A DNA stretch of 64,000 nt from Varroa destructor (lineage: Eukaryota; Arthropoda; Arachnida; Mesostigmata; Varroidae), in the NCBI RefSeq assembly GCF_002443255.2, contig NW_019211454.1, forward strand, positions 20,117,037-20,181,036, given 5' to 3'. The notes beneath the pieces were generated by a model. It did no database searches. It was not told where the DNA came from and was given only the letters and a program-made list of their open reading frames with translations. Below are positions 12,909 through 25,300 of this stretch, piece after piece. Position numbers and translations under genes: made by a program. The number at the start of each line of letters is the position of its first letter. Position 1 is the stretch's first letter.

Positions 12909-13690
12909 TTGCTAACTCCGAAAAAGATATCAGCACGTCTTGTGCAATTTCTCCAGAGCAAGTTAAAAGACCGTAGACTCGCTGTGTCGAAGATTCCGCT
13001 TCGCCGCCGGCTCAAAAACGCTAGATTCAAGAATAGTAATTTTGCTGAGAAACCTGGATCGAATATTCGAGCGAAACAAGCCCCGTTTTCGTTCCCAGTT
13101 GTCAACTTGAGTTTAGAACTGGAAAAAAAACAGACGAATCTCAGTTTGAAATTTTCAGATAAAACGCCGACCGTCCCTTCAGACGTATTTGAGAGTGATT
13201 TGCCGGAAACTGCATCGTGCCGAGAATTAAACATCCATTTAAAGTTACGATGTGGTCTATGATTTCTGCAAAAGACACTTGGATGATATATTTCGCACAG
13301 GGAATATTAGAATAGCAGAGTCTGCAGAAGTGCTCAAGAGCAGGACGCTGCGTCAGTACGGAATAGTTATCTGACGGTGACGACGTTTTCATGCGCGATA
13401 AACCGCCCTGTCAGGGAGATCGGAGTATGTCGTTGAGCAAATGACGTTCAGATTCGGCGGTGACCTGCTAATCCACCAGACTTTAATCCCATAGAGAGCA
13501 TCTAGAAAATCGTAAAATTAGGGATTCAAGAAGGACAGGAAATTACAAATATTCCAAATATCCGTGAAAAAAATCACCTATATGTAGCAACAGGACCCAT
13601 TCTTAGCTGACTGCATCAAAAGCATGTTCAAAAAGGGGGCGACGGTTACCACTGCAAGAAACGGTGTCACAAAATACCGGTGCTCGCAAT
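12909..13690 (+). mobile_element. decayed Tc1/mariner-type transposase
   Basis: Three landmarks of a DDE transposase appear in order on the + strand. T-D-E-S-Q-F-E-I-F at about 13130-13156 corresponds to the family's S-D-E-S-x-F block and holds the first catalytic aspartate. H-P-F-K-V-T-M-W-S-M-I-S-A-K at 13232-13273 matches the H-P-x-K-V-M-V-W-G-x-I-S block. V-F-M-R-D-K-P-P-C near 13385-13411 holds the second aspartate. P-A-N-P-P-D-F-N-P-I-E at 13464-13496 holds the final glutamate. The first three are in one frame, the last in another, so at least one indel has occurred. Stops interrupt the frame, including TGA where the tryptophan before P-A-N is expected. D to E spacing fits an original DD34E Tc1-type element. 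Terminal inverted repeats were not found. It is an inactive relic. Confidence 0.8.
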
Positions 13691-13699
13691 GACCCCGTT

Positions 13700-15580
13700 T
13701 GTCAGTAGTTCGCCTCTTTTGTCATTCTTTGTCGACGTTTGGTGTACTGATCCAAAAGCAGAATAATATCACTTTCATAAGCCAAAAGCCGTCTCGGTTT
13801 AGTGCTGCGTAATTACATCGAATATTTGACTAAGCTCATTTAATTCTGTTCGATTGAACACCGACTATGCCGAGAGCTAGAAACTGGACCGTTTTTGAGA
13901 GGCTCAAACTTTAGGTTACTACCTAAGATATATCTTCAAGTGTGTGATCAAGTTCTCCATGCTTGATAATAGTCTACTCTAATTTGGAAAAACTCTACGC
14001 CATGTTGAATACCCAAATGAAATTTAAGTAGATCTACATTGGTTTGAATATTTAGTAGAGTTGGCTCCAGTTGCTGATGGTTATCTAATAGTACTGAAAG
14101 CCTTGCAGTTCGTGTACCCAAGTATTTTAAAGACAATGTAAAACTTTTCGCTTTTTATGCCGCTCCACATGTTGATTTCCTGCGTGTTACTTTTTACCAT
14201 ACTTTTTCCTTTGGGTATAAATCTCAAATGAAGCTTTGCGGTTGTCACTGCCCCATAGGCAAATATTTGATTGAGTTATCCAATAAGGTGTGACAAAACA
14301 ACGTGGAGTAAATCGTTGCTCGACTGAAATGCGTCGCTGTCCTTCCATCTAAGCATCGATGTTTTAGAATTCTGCCGGAATAATTGAATTACGGCCTAAC
14401 ACGATGGTGATGTGCTTTACGAAGCATCTAAAATCAATATCAAGCTTTCTAGTGTGGGACGTCAGGTAACAAATATTCCTTGGTAGACTAATACATGTAA
14501 TATTTGATATAGAAAATCAAGCACTTTTAAAAAAGTCTGTAATAAGTCAAATGTAATTGCAAAATTCATAAAAATCGAATGCTTTTACAAAATTTGCATT
14601 GAAGCAGCATTATCAATACATGGACCAACAAATAAAAACCTTCTCATATTTTTCGTTTTAAGGCACATATAGTATGGCTTATATCAAATTGTATTTAGGC
14701 TCCCTATGAGAAAAGTCGAGATGCTACCACGAAGTGCTCAGGCTCCATTTCTTATTCCCTTTGTCGCTGTCGCAATATATACAATATCCGACGAGTTAGA
14801 GAATTTTTAAGGTTGTTAGTAGTTAGGGTAGTATACATAGATTTCTTTTTTAAAAGTTCTAAAAAAGTATGCTATAGTTTGTCAAATCTATGGTAGTCTC
14901 TTGTAAAGTGGCGTACGCATGTGATATTGTTAAATCTGAATATAATGCCTAATGATTTTATTATTTAGTCAAAACATAGTACTTGAGAATTCTATGAAAG
15001 AGACAATTTTTATTATTTGGTGTGATTCATTGTTATAATAAAAATATATAGCTCTATTTACTATGTCAGACCGGCTACTATTTATAAGCTTAAACTGCAA
15101 ATTTACTGGAATTAAGCGTAACAGCTTGATTTCTATTTTTTTATTTTTTGATGAACACAAGCTTGTTATATAGAATTTATTTATTTTAATTTTAGAAACC
15201 TTTAGGACAATCCCATATAGATCATTTATACTACACCTTGTGTCAGCGGCGACGGCCTAGCATACTGTAGGCCTCCCGTCGCGGCATTTGCAATTCCTCT
15301 TATATTATTTAACTGATTCACTAGGGCTATAGGCACTTCGTTGGAGGTTAGAGTAAAGCAAGACCTAAAAAGTAGATTTTGTAAAATAACAAGTTAAATT
15401 GAAGTTTTTGCAACCTATGTAGCTTTATGGTCTGTGGCTCTTTTGTGCTAGTCTGATGTACTATTATTTTAAATACATGTGAAGTTTGCAGTTTTGAAAA
15501 ACATAATATTTAAATCAAATGTATCAAGTCGTTCTATTAATTAACAGCACGATGTTTTTTTCTTCTCGTGGCCAAACCAG
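13700..15580. other. intergenic spacer, no gene seen
   Basis: AT-rich spacer. The frames at 13948-14136 (-) and 14969-15160 (-) carry no recognisable motif. Confidence 0.6.
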
Positions 15581-15589
15581 TTGGTCTAT

Positions 15590-16226
15590 TCAACGCTGAA
15601 CGGAACCGCTTAAAATGAAATTGGATGATAGGTCCATGTGTTTTTTGAGAAACTCGAGATAGCAAACTGCATTCATTGTTTTGTTTTCAGCGAGTATCTC
15701 ATATTCGGAAATGCCCCTGATGTCCATTGAAAGTAACACGATTACTTTACGTCAGAACCTATTCGTGATTGCCACCAAACTTGATTTCTCTCCAGAGCGA
15801 CACCACTCTCTCACCTCTTCGCCCGACTGGCGGTAAAAATTGAAACGTGCTGTCGAGAGACCATTGATTTTCGAGACAAAAATGCTTTCCCTTTGAACGT
15901 ACCAACGGGGCGTGGTTTAAAGTTATTCAAGTTCAACGTCTGCCTGATTTGCTTGTGGCGGCCTAATATTTACGAGAGCGATTGTAACGCCGAATTTTTA
16001 GAAAAGGTAACATCGATTATTATAAACCGATTATCCAGATGACTTCATAATTGCATCCGTTTTGAAGAAATAGATCGCACCTGAAGTCGGATACATAACT
16101 GACAGCTTCAGGTTCCATACGGAAAGTCCGATTAGAAGTCGCCCAATTAGAGTATACAATCCTGGCCCAAAGCACACCTTTCAATAGTAAATTATCCTTG
16201 CCGTTAATTTGATTTTTTGAAGGCAT
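15590..16226 (-). mobile_element. second decayed Tc1/mariner-type transposase
   Basis: On the - strand, at about 15820-15855, the translation reads L-D-S-T-F-Q-F-L-P-P-V-G-R-R, like the S-D-E-S-x-F-x-L-F...G-R-R block holding the first catalytic aspartate. Further along, K-F-G-G-N near 15767-15783 matches the K-F-G-G-G block before V-M-V-W-G. Then M-N-A-x-x-Y-L-E-F-L-K-K resembles the family's M-N-A-x-K-Y-I-x-I-L-E-x-H. Stops and frame changes interrupt it. The 68-residue open frame at 16020-16226 (-) lies where the N-terminal part would be but is not itself recognisable. It differs clearly from the copy near 13 kb, so the two are probably separate lineages. The C-terminal D and E blocks were not found. 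Confidence 0.55.
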
Positions 16227-16249
16227 TTGACGGGGTAAACAGTGAGCAC

Positions 16250-18420
16250 CTGTCAGTCACTATGTCTCAGACCCAGGCTGACACAATCATGCTCAGTACT
16301 AACCATTTATTTTTAAATTCATTACAATTGTCGCGTTAAGACAGGTCACAAATTGTTTACTTCTTTGCCTCGTACTTCGGGAGTGAAGCAAATGCCGTTC
16401 AGGGCTTTTGCTTTCATACTTTTTAAATGATTTGGACCAGATTTAAACGAGGTAATAAAGAAGTAAGTAAAGAAACACATACACTTTGGTGGCTATCTGC
16501 AAATGTAAAATTCGAAGTAGGTGTATCAGAGGAAGCTATTGACAATGCGCCTGCCTGGTGTCATATATATGTTAGTTTCGATAACAATATATGCTTCATG
16601 TTTTTCAAAAAGAAGGTCTTTAGATAAGCTATGTACCGAGCAGTTTTATAATTGCATCCACTTTTCCGTTTCCAGGGCTGTAGAAGTGACGCCCCTGAGA
16701 AGAAGGGGTATGGTTATCAACAAAAAGCTGAGTAAATGTTTATAAAACGTCTGAGTTATCTGATACGGCGTTATGAGACACAACATGCTTATAACGAAAA
16801 GCGTGGATTTGCATATAACAGCTGATTAGTTGCATATAGTAAATTGTCGAAAAAGGACACACTGTCTTTAAGTTAAACTTGGAGCAAGTACGCTTTCTAT
16901 ATATAGCAAAATAGAAATACTAAACCAAATATACGTCATTCTGACCGATAAGTTTCGGCCATTTTTCGAAAGAATTTTTATGATTTTTAAGTGGAAGGCT
17001 GTGACAAATGATCTTTGCATCCATCCATTCGAACTAGATTAACACCATTAAAATAGTTCTGCAGTAATGGAAGCAAATGATAATCTGGTAATGCAAGACT
17101 CGGGCTATATTGCAGATGCATTAAAATTTCCCATACAATTTCTTTCAGTTTCTGCTAAACGTATAGGTGATCCGGTATTGTCATAACCGGAGACGATATA
17201 TTCTTTGTTCGCTTTTTTATGGAAGTTTAGGGCAAGTGCATTATGCAAACCAGACTTCACAGACTATGGTGTTTTCCTGATACTCACTCACTAAGCCCTG
17301 GACCCCTCAAAGCATTGGGCTTTGGTTCGGAACATAGTTTAATATTACTTCGAAAATTTTCTGTTCACTAGTTCCGCTTGGTTTTTTTGGATGGCTTTTT
17401 TTTTACTCTTGTTAATTGATGACAATATAAGCCCTAGCCAATCGCTCTGTTAGGCGGTAATAATAATCATCATGCATTCCTCTTCTTGTGCCACTGTGTG
17501 TGTGGGCTGTTCTTGTGCCAGTCGAATTCAACTTCAACATCGTTTAACCAACTTTTTCCGCAGTTCGTCGACCACTACGAGAAGCATTTTTTTTTATCGA
17601 TATTTACAGAACAAAGGCGACAAACCTATTTTTAAGCCGTTTTTCTGATAGGGGATCTTGGCTATAAATAGCAAGTATTTTATGGGCCCGGGCAGGCTCT
17701 GTGCCTTTATCGTAGTAAAATTCTAAAATATATTATTAAGATGTATTTTTAATATTTGAGATACGACAACAATCTAAAAAAAGGCCACACTATTCAACTG
17801 AAGAAGGTGGCGCGTACAGATAAAATTAAGACTGTTCTCATGGCGGGGACCAGTATTCGGAATAGCACACCTGTATCTTTTTAAATTCTTAATAAAGATC
17901 ATTAGTATTGAACTGATTTCTGACTTGTCAAATTTTATACAACTTATACCCAAGTGCTTTTTGAGAAAAATATGCTACAAGGCACGATATCGAGGTCCTG
18001 CTTCAATTGTACCAATTGAAAAATACGTACATCAACCTATATTGTCTGTACTTATAAGCTCTTAAAGAGTCTTAAGAAAATTTTATTTGAATATAAAATC
18101 ACTAGTATCTAAAAAGTCGTAATGGCTCAAAAATAACAGGATTATAAACATACACTGTATTAACAGATAGTTGGACGTTACAGACCACTTGTGTACTTCT
18201 TTTTTCGAGCTTTAACAGCTTAACAGCTTTATCATGAAAAAATCATTAATCAAACCGCCAAGGAACGCCGATACGCTTATCACAGTTGCAAAAAATAGTT
18301 TGGGGCAAACTTCCACTGTTTCCAAGGTTTCGGGGCGCGGCGTTAATCGTTTTTACCCAGTGTAATCTAACATTGCCATATAGAAAGGTGAGTTCACCTT
18401 CTCTGCTCAGACTTTTCAGT
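16250..18420. other. intergenic spacer, no gene seen
   Basis: AT-rich sequence with scattered short frames such as 16427-16627 and 16521-16745 (+), none recognisable. Confidence 0.6.
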
Positions 18421-18429
18421 TGAGTACCC

Positions 18430-18660
18430 TCGTTCAGACGATGCTAGGGGCTTGACGTCGGGCGGAGTATTGAGAGGTAACGAAAGGCCATTTTCATTTG
18501 TGCTCTTTGTAGATTTCCGTAAGGCATCCAAGCTGTTGATATTTAAACGACCCCCATAGGTTCAAGTTGCCTGCTGACAATCACATGACTGTCGTAATGG
18601 CGTGGACGAGTTTGTTGGCCGTCTGTAGTAACATGGCTCTTATCGACCTCGAAGGGGCAG
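18430..18660 (+). mobile_element. possible reverse-transcriptase fragment
   Basis: The frame at 18491-18529 reads F-S-F-V-L-F-V-D-F-R-K-A-S. This resembles palm motif A of LINE reverse transcriptases (F-V-D-F-x-K-A-F-D), with the second aromatic and aspartate lost. The preceding codons, about R-G-N-E-R-P, also fit the usual linker before this motif. Stops follow soon after and no Y-A-D-D block was found downstream. The match is short, so this is tentative; if real it is a deeply decayed LINE unrelated in position to the one near 54 kb. Confidence 0.4.
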
Positions 18661-19500
18661 TCGTGTGAGGGGGTGCATTTTCCAGCCCTAAGATACTATT
18701 ATTGAACTTACTAAACTATATTCCTCTCATGTATGAAGTCGTCACCGTTCAAGTGCATATCCCGAGCTGTTTTGGCAGCTGTGTGCCCTTGACGAAAGGT
18801 AGAATACAACAGGTGTCAAAAATACATGCTTTTCTGCACTGGAATTATAGGTTTTCGGAGTCTAAACTCAGAGCAAAACCCGTTAACCGTTCGCATGAAA
18901 TCACTCGGTGGAAACGAGAGAGCAAAATGGTGTATAAAAATAAACGAACGATGAGAAAGTGAAATTAAGGGAAATTTGGGAAGATAGTAACATTAATTTT
19001 AGGCCCTTCGGAAAAATTTCATGATCCATTCTGACAAATTTGTTTTTAGTTTTTACACATACACTAAATAGAACTGCTAAGCAATCTTGCAAGAAATAAG
19101 TGGTCAGCTCTATTTTTGAGACATTACAGTAATACATAATCACGTACAGTGTCTCTTGTTGTACGAGAACAAAGAGCGTGTTATTTTGCGGCATATTGGC
19201 TCTCCTAGCTCCCCTTAGTCGGAGACAACTTTCTCTGTCAGGGAGAGGCACTCGTTGATTCCCTGAAGATGTTGGAAGGCGGAAAAGACGGAAGGAGGCT
19301 TAATGATACTTAAGTAATAACATTTAAAATAAGCTTGACCGAAGTCCCACCTAATTAGCTTATTCCCGCTGTTCGTCTCGTGTTGGCGTGTGAATGATTT
19401 ATAATGTGTTGTTTTTATTATTATACATGGAAGAAAGTATTGGCCATGGGGGCTATAACTTATGGTACAGAGTCATTGTACATAATTGCAACATTGGCGT

Positions 19501-19712
19501 TTAACCGCCGAAGCCATACAAAGTGCGGCCTTGTCCCTTCGAGACGCAGGCAACGTCCATCGCGGCCAACATCTTCTTTTCTACGTGCTTCCTGTGTGTA
19601 ACTGCATCACGAATTACGTTCGTAGAAAACACTTCCAGGACACTTTTAGTCCTTTCATAGATCGGGGTGAAGATACATTTCATTTCACTACATTGAACGA
19701 GATGCCTGATGC
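19501..19712 (-). pseudogene. histone H4-like fragment, highly diverged but open
   Basis: The - strand encodes 69 complete residues that align with histone H4 from residue 34 to the final glycine with no insertion or deletion. By my count 38 of 69 positions are identical. Recognisable blocks are I-Y-E-x-T, N-V-I-R-D-A-V-T, A-M-D-V and the exact C-terminus Q-G-R-T-L-Y-G-F-G-G followed by TAA. No stop or frameshift interrupts it. Homology ends upstream exactly at a good splice acceptor (TTGTGATTTCCAG on the - strand). The first 33 residues, including the acetylated tail, are not found nearby. H4 is normally almost invariant, so this level of change means either an old pseudogene that kept its frame by luck, or a fast-evolving H4-like exon. 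No other histone gene is seen around it. Confidence 0.8.
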
Positions 19713-19759
19713 CTGGAAATCACAAGCAAGTGTGAGTTACACTGGGCAATTTTAGTACA

Positions 19760-21400
19760 AGTGGTACTAAAAATACCTGCTTGTTCATATACATTCATGT
19801 ATTACCAGTCTGCGCGCCGTCATCTGTCTCGACTCATCAATGTCTTGCTTATGATGATCTGTAAAAGAGACATCGTCGACGCACAGCTATATGGTACATA
19901 TGTTGTATATCCATACAACGCCACTGGAGGCTCTCACTGTGCCAGCTCAACTAGTTTGTGCCAGTTCGTTGCACGGCCTTAATCTGCTATCTCTCCGATC
20001 ACGCACAATTACTTACGTGAGGTTCACATCATTCCCCAGTATAGATACTCAATGCGAAAGACTATTCAGCTGAGTTCAGTATTTGTTGGGTTCAAGTTCG
20101 CGCATCTGCTATAAATCCAAGTGAATTTCCAGCCACACAGTTACGTCTCGTCGAAATAAGAGACAACTTTCGGCATTACTTGCAACTGTTTCGCAAGGAT
20201 GTTCATATAATAATATATTTGATAGGAACTATCAAACATAATACCTTTTAAGCATATCCTATACAGAAAGAGCTCTGCGTCGAGTCCTAAAAGCATTTTA
20301 GTATGTGTCTAAATAATTGAGGAATGTCTAGCGCAGTTTGGGTTGCGGAAGCAAATTAGTTGGCCAATTCTTATCAGTATCATAATATTATATAACGAGG
20401 AAATGGATTAATCGGCACTTCTAGAATTAATAACTCGAATTTTTACTTGTTGAAGCGTTCACTTTTTTAACAGTATTGATGATTTTCATTCACTGGCATT
20501 ATAAATAGCGTAAGAAGTTCCGAAAGCAATTAAATTTAAAGATCCATAAAAAAGTTCAAGACCCGAATGGCCTATTTTCGGTAAAAAAACATTAAAGTAT
20601 ATTATTACAAAGGTAGTTAGTCTAAGGTGAATAACATCCTTCTCAAGTGTAGCAAATTTGCAACGATAAACTAATCAAGAGCAGGTTTATTTTGAATGTC
20701 ATTACTCAAAACTTTTTCGTGACGCCTAGCGCCACCCTTGTCAAGCCCAGTTCCACCTTTTCCTCGACCTAATATCTCCACAGGATTAACGAACACCTTT
20801 AGTTGACAGACCCCATGAATTTCTACCAAAGAAAGTTAGGATGCTAATATGGCGGAGCAGGCTGAACGAAATCAGAAAACGATTTCATGGCGCCAGTTTT
20901 GAATGAGGTATTTGAAATGGCAAAAAGTAACCAGGCGATAACACCAAATGCGGCTACATTTCGAACTATTTTGTTTTACTATATTTTACCACCTGTTACG
21001 AAATCTACTTTAAAATTTCCTTTGGATGGACGATAAGTACCAATTAAATCTTGGTGCTTATGTTGAATTGATTCTTAAATTGATTAGCGCGGGCGAATTC
21101 AAATAAACAAATAGAACGCCCTCGGAGAGGGCTCTGACGACATCACGCGAGGGCAATACAGTTCCTCAGTGAGTGAACTGTTAGCATTTACTGAGCTAAA
21201 ACTTTTGATATACTTCTTTTCGACAATATCTGGATCTTTGTACAGTAGTAAGTTCAGCCGCACTTTTCAATGTCCCTTTATTGTCGTTTCAGTGACAACA
21301 AATTCCGGCTTGTAGTTCGTGTTGATGGCAAGGCACAGCTGTCCGGTACATCATATTTCCATTGTATTTGGTAAAAATTACGTTATGGTTGACTGTATAA
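19760..21400. other. intergenic spacer, no gene seen
   Basis: AT-rich spacer between the H4-like fragment and the GC-rich block. Short + frames at 19761-19982 and 19891-20073 are unrecognised. I looked here for a 5' exon of the H4-like fragment on the - strand and saw none. Confidence 0.55.
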
Positions 21401-21411
21401 TCCCAGTATGC

Positions 21412-22355
21412 CTAGTGCCTGCAGTCGTCCAACAGACGTCTCCCGTTTTGCCGATGGACTGCTGCATGTGACTCTTTCTGTATGATTGGAGCCAAATGGA
21501 CTGCCTGATGAAGAGGGACAGCGTTGTTGGTCTCTGAAGGGAGCGAGTGGAGGAAGGGCGGATATGACTTACACGAGGGGACTAAAAAGAGTTTGCTGGT
21601 TCTGCTTGAATGGGGTAAGTTGGTGGGTAGATGAGCAAGGAAAGGGGGGGGGGGGGGGTAAGAGGAAATGTTTGATAATTGGGTGGGAGCTGCGGGGTGC
21701 CCTCTCCCACCCGTCACTCCAGACCGGCTTTCGCTGCCCTCGACTGAACCGCCTGTCAGCCCTGTATCTGTTGCCAGCCAGTCAGCCTTCTTTGTGTCTG
21801 TCCTATCCTGAGTACCTGCTCTCCTCCAGGCGCGTGAGCAGCCAGCGTATCGCCTCGGTGGTAGGTGGCTTGCTGCTCGCCAGCCTGTCGTACTTGCTAT
21901 TCACAAGCGAATAAACGTGTCCAATAAGCTGGCTAGCTAGTTAGCTGGAGTAGAGCTTTAGCTTTGAATTCGTAGCTCTGAGTGTGAAGGGAGACCGGAA
22001 TCTCGAACCGGACGAACAGTAGTGAGGTATTTGCTGTCCATTAACGCGCGGCGGTGGTCGGCGGTTGCCGCCCTGCAACTGGGTGTAACTCGCTTAATTC
22101 TCTCCGGGAAGCCGGTCGGATAACAATCGATCCGTCCAGGTGGTAACGGTAGCTTCGGCTGCAGCCATTCCTCATCGCGTACGATACGTGCTGTGTGCGC
22201 CGCCTTCATTGTAGTGACCCGCGGATAGTCCTTCGCATCGAAGTTGTGTTTAACACGCCTAGACTTGCTGTAGCTGCTGTGCACCTGCTTTTTGTGGTCA
22301 TAAAGCCAGACGAAAATACAAAAAGTCAAGAGACAAAAGGAGGAAACAGTTCAAG
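21412..22355 (+). promoter_or_regulatory. GC-rich block, candidate promoter and 5' UTR of ALAD
   Basis: Base composition changes abruptly from AT-rich spacer to a GC- and CpG-richer block with a poly-G run at 21644-21658 and long overlapping open frames on both strands (for example 21486-21914 + and 21958-22329 -). None of these frames resembles a protein, and GC-rich DNA has few stops. The block ends in an A-rich leader just before the ATG at 22356. That layout fits a promoter and 5' untranslated exon feeding the + strand. A bidirectional promoter is also possible. The link to ALAD is inference. Confidence 0.4.
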
Positions 22356-22379
22356 ATGTTTGCCGGTTTCAGCTTAAAG
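22356..22379 (+). CDS. possible first coding exon of ALAD (8 codons)
   Basis: An ATG in the context TTCAAG-ATG opens a frame encoding M-F-A-G-F-S-L-K that runs in phase 0 into a GTGCGC donor at 22380. The next in-phase acceptor at a recognisable exon is CCGCTGCAG ending at 29680. Joined there, the frame continues P-T-M-P-S-T and into ALAD without a stop. This would extend the enzyme by ten residues upstream of the ATG at 29687. The donor is not perfect and the exon is tiny, so this is a hypothesis; the exon could be non-coding or belong to another transcript. Confidence 0.35.
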
Positions 22380-25300
22380 GTGCGCGCACTTGAAGTTACC
22401 GGTTATACAACATGGTTTCTTGTCATTTGAGTGAAATTTCCTGAGAAGTGTCCTTCATTTAAATCCAGTAGTAGTCTAACAATAATTACATGGAAAAAAT
22501 CTACGATGTATGATGATGAGGATTATTTTGTTACTTTATCTTATTTTTAGTTTTAAGATATAAAGCAGAAATACTAAATAAGGTTTTTACAAGAGTTCTC
22601 ACATTTAACTATGATTCTTAATTAATCAGTACTTAAAATATTTTAGCGACGATTGCGGGAACTGCTGGGAAGATTCAAACAGATGTCCTGCTACGTTAAC
22701 ACATAAGATACAGTTAGATTAAATCTGTGGGCCTAAAACGCCCTCTGTAATACAAAAAGGCCACGAACTAAGGGTTCAATCAGATTAAGTAATCTACGAT
22801 CGATTTCGTATTCTATAGTGCCATGAGAAAATTACCATTTTTAGTTGATTTTGAAAGTAATGCAAAATCCTATTGCCGTGTCATCATATCGTAGTGTTAT
22901 CGTTAACATATGACGCACACCTTAAACGTTGTTTAAAATTTATCGCAGCCTTTATGTGGCTATAAAGCAATTGCCAATTCCATACGATACCGCAGCTTCG
23001 GAATATAATTTTTAATAGCCTGACGCACCCATAATTTGAATTTATGCCCTTTGTCTATATAGTATTTCAAATTATATGAAAACGAAGGTCCCCTAAGAAA
23101 TATGTTATATAATGAAGATTTTGAATCAATTATGGTTATTATTTCAGTTTTAACATAATCAAGTGTTTTGGCAGCTATCAAGAGACAGTTTATTTTTTAT
23201 GGTTAGGATTTTTTAGTTATAAATAAAAATTAAGCTTAAAGTAACCACTGTTAATCATAACACACATTAAATATCAATGAAAAACACTGATACGACAAGG
23301 TTCTCAAAGATAGCGAATATATTTAGGCGATAATTTACTTGGTATTTCGTACAGAGGATTTTCGCGAATGTAAATTCTGAAAAGAAGCAGGGGTCTTTTC
23401 ATCTATCTTAGGAAAAAAGTAAGTTCATAGATCAGACAAGAGCAGCGATAAAGTTACAGGCCTTTCAGACAGTTGAATGATCCCTGCATGTCATGCGCAA
23501 ATAAGCATTCACATCAACCTTGAACGCACTGAATCAACTGATGAGTTCTGCCGCCTTCATGCGCATCGTACGACTGAAGGACGTGGCCCGTCCCAAGGCT
23601 GCCTTGCGCATTTGTAGTCACAATGTTTTTCATTGTCGCTATAAATGGTTTTCAAATTCTGCCCAGATACTCCGCATATTATACTGAGTTATTTGTATGG
23701 AAGTTAAGCTTCATAGACGTTTTCACTTTCTAAATGTGAGCAATATTTCTTATACGATCGTACACATTTTGCTTAACATGATGCATGCTATGTTACTTTT
23801 TCGACAAGTATCAACCTTACGACCAATAAAAGATGCCTTGTTTTCGAAAATGATCATCTCAAAAGACTTGCTTCTGATCTCAGTATGCTATGTGGGATTA
23901 TAAAGCTAGCCGGATGATGTACCTAAAAGTGCTAATAATAACCGTGTTGCTAACTAACAATAACTTGTGTGCCAGTGTATTGTAATTTTATTCATACATT
24001 TGTTACCATAGGATTCGGCAAGCGTACGTGTTTCTTTAGATTGTTCAAATATCAACTATGGGACGTTAGGTAATGGACCTTAGGGAAGCTCTAAAAAATA
24101 GCTGGCGACGCCTATGGCAAAAAAGATCAATGCTTCACATTTGATTTTGACTAGTTAACGATTTCTAGACCGAGGATATGTTTAGATTTGTGAGTCCGAT
24201 TAAAAACAAAGCGACCCTGGAAATTTAGGGCTCACTAGTAATTACACGTTGCACTATTTTTTAGATTAGATGTTAACTTACGGTTGTTGCCACTCAGCAT
24301 AAAATAGTAAATAAAAACAAGTGAGGAGTGAGCAGAAGCTTATTAATGGCGAGTTCCCTTACAAGTAGCTATCTTAATCATTTTAAAGGTATAAATGGAA
24401 CGTTCTCGTCCCTGAAGCTATTTTAGCGTTTATCGGTGTTCTTCTATAAATTACGGCTACGGAAAGAGTGCACGACCAGTGGACCAAGGAAGGTTTGTAA
24501 TTGTTATTCTCCGTAAATTTAGCATGAGCACCGCGAATATGCGTGAGGAGTGCAGCTCATGTGATCTTCTATGCTTGCATGGTACATACCTTTCTAACCA
24601 ACCTAATAAACATCACTCTGGATCCACACTACAGCCAATTTACAACATTCGTATTACATCATGCTGTCTCTTTACGAGGAAAAGTGTATTAAGCTAAATG
24701 TGCTCGAACGTCGTGGAGCTTTCGCTAGAGGTTAACCAAAGGTCTCTTTTAGAAGTGTTGTGGTTTCATCGTAAATAAATAGTCAACTCTTAGGCATTAT
24801 TATTATTCAAGTGTTTTTCTATCCAAACAACTCTAGGTAATGTTCAAAACGCTCTTTCACGATGGTAGATAGCAATGGACAAAACTCTGCGACAAATAGA
24901 TAACCTTTTCTTATCCTACAGCTCTAGTCAGTTTAAATCTATGGTTAGTTAGAACAACTTTTATTGGATTATTTCGAATGTGCACAGTCTAATAAAAACC
25001 TGTTTCTGATTAGTGGGACATGCATCTTAATCGCAGCACTGTATTTATTTGGTTTCCATTTCGGTAGCAAACAAAAACATGTTAACAAGTGACCAGAAAA
25101 GTGCTGCCTGCGTCCATTCGTTATGAATAATGGCGGAAAAATATATTTTGACGATAAAGACTTTGGCGTAGAATACAACATCGCGTGATGTACCGTACAC
25201 GACAGATTTCCACCATCTTATCCAATATTCAATTTAAGAGTATATATGCCCATACATAATGATAATAGGACAGGGCGTTTAAGAACAATAGCACTAGGCC

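Noticed and set aside
12909..13262. 117-residue open frame on the + strand, with another of equal length on the - strand
   Set aside because: The transposase homology is in a different frame, so these frames are shadows of the Tc1 relic, not genes.
19486..19755. 89-residue + strand frame
   Set aside because: It is the antisense of the H4-like fragment on the - strand.
21486..21914. 142-residue open frame on the + strand
   Set aside because: Runs through a poly-G tract, has no family resemblance, and competes with - strand frames over the same GC-rich block.
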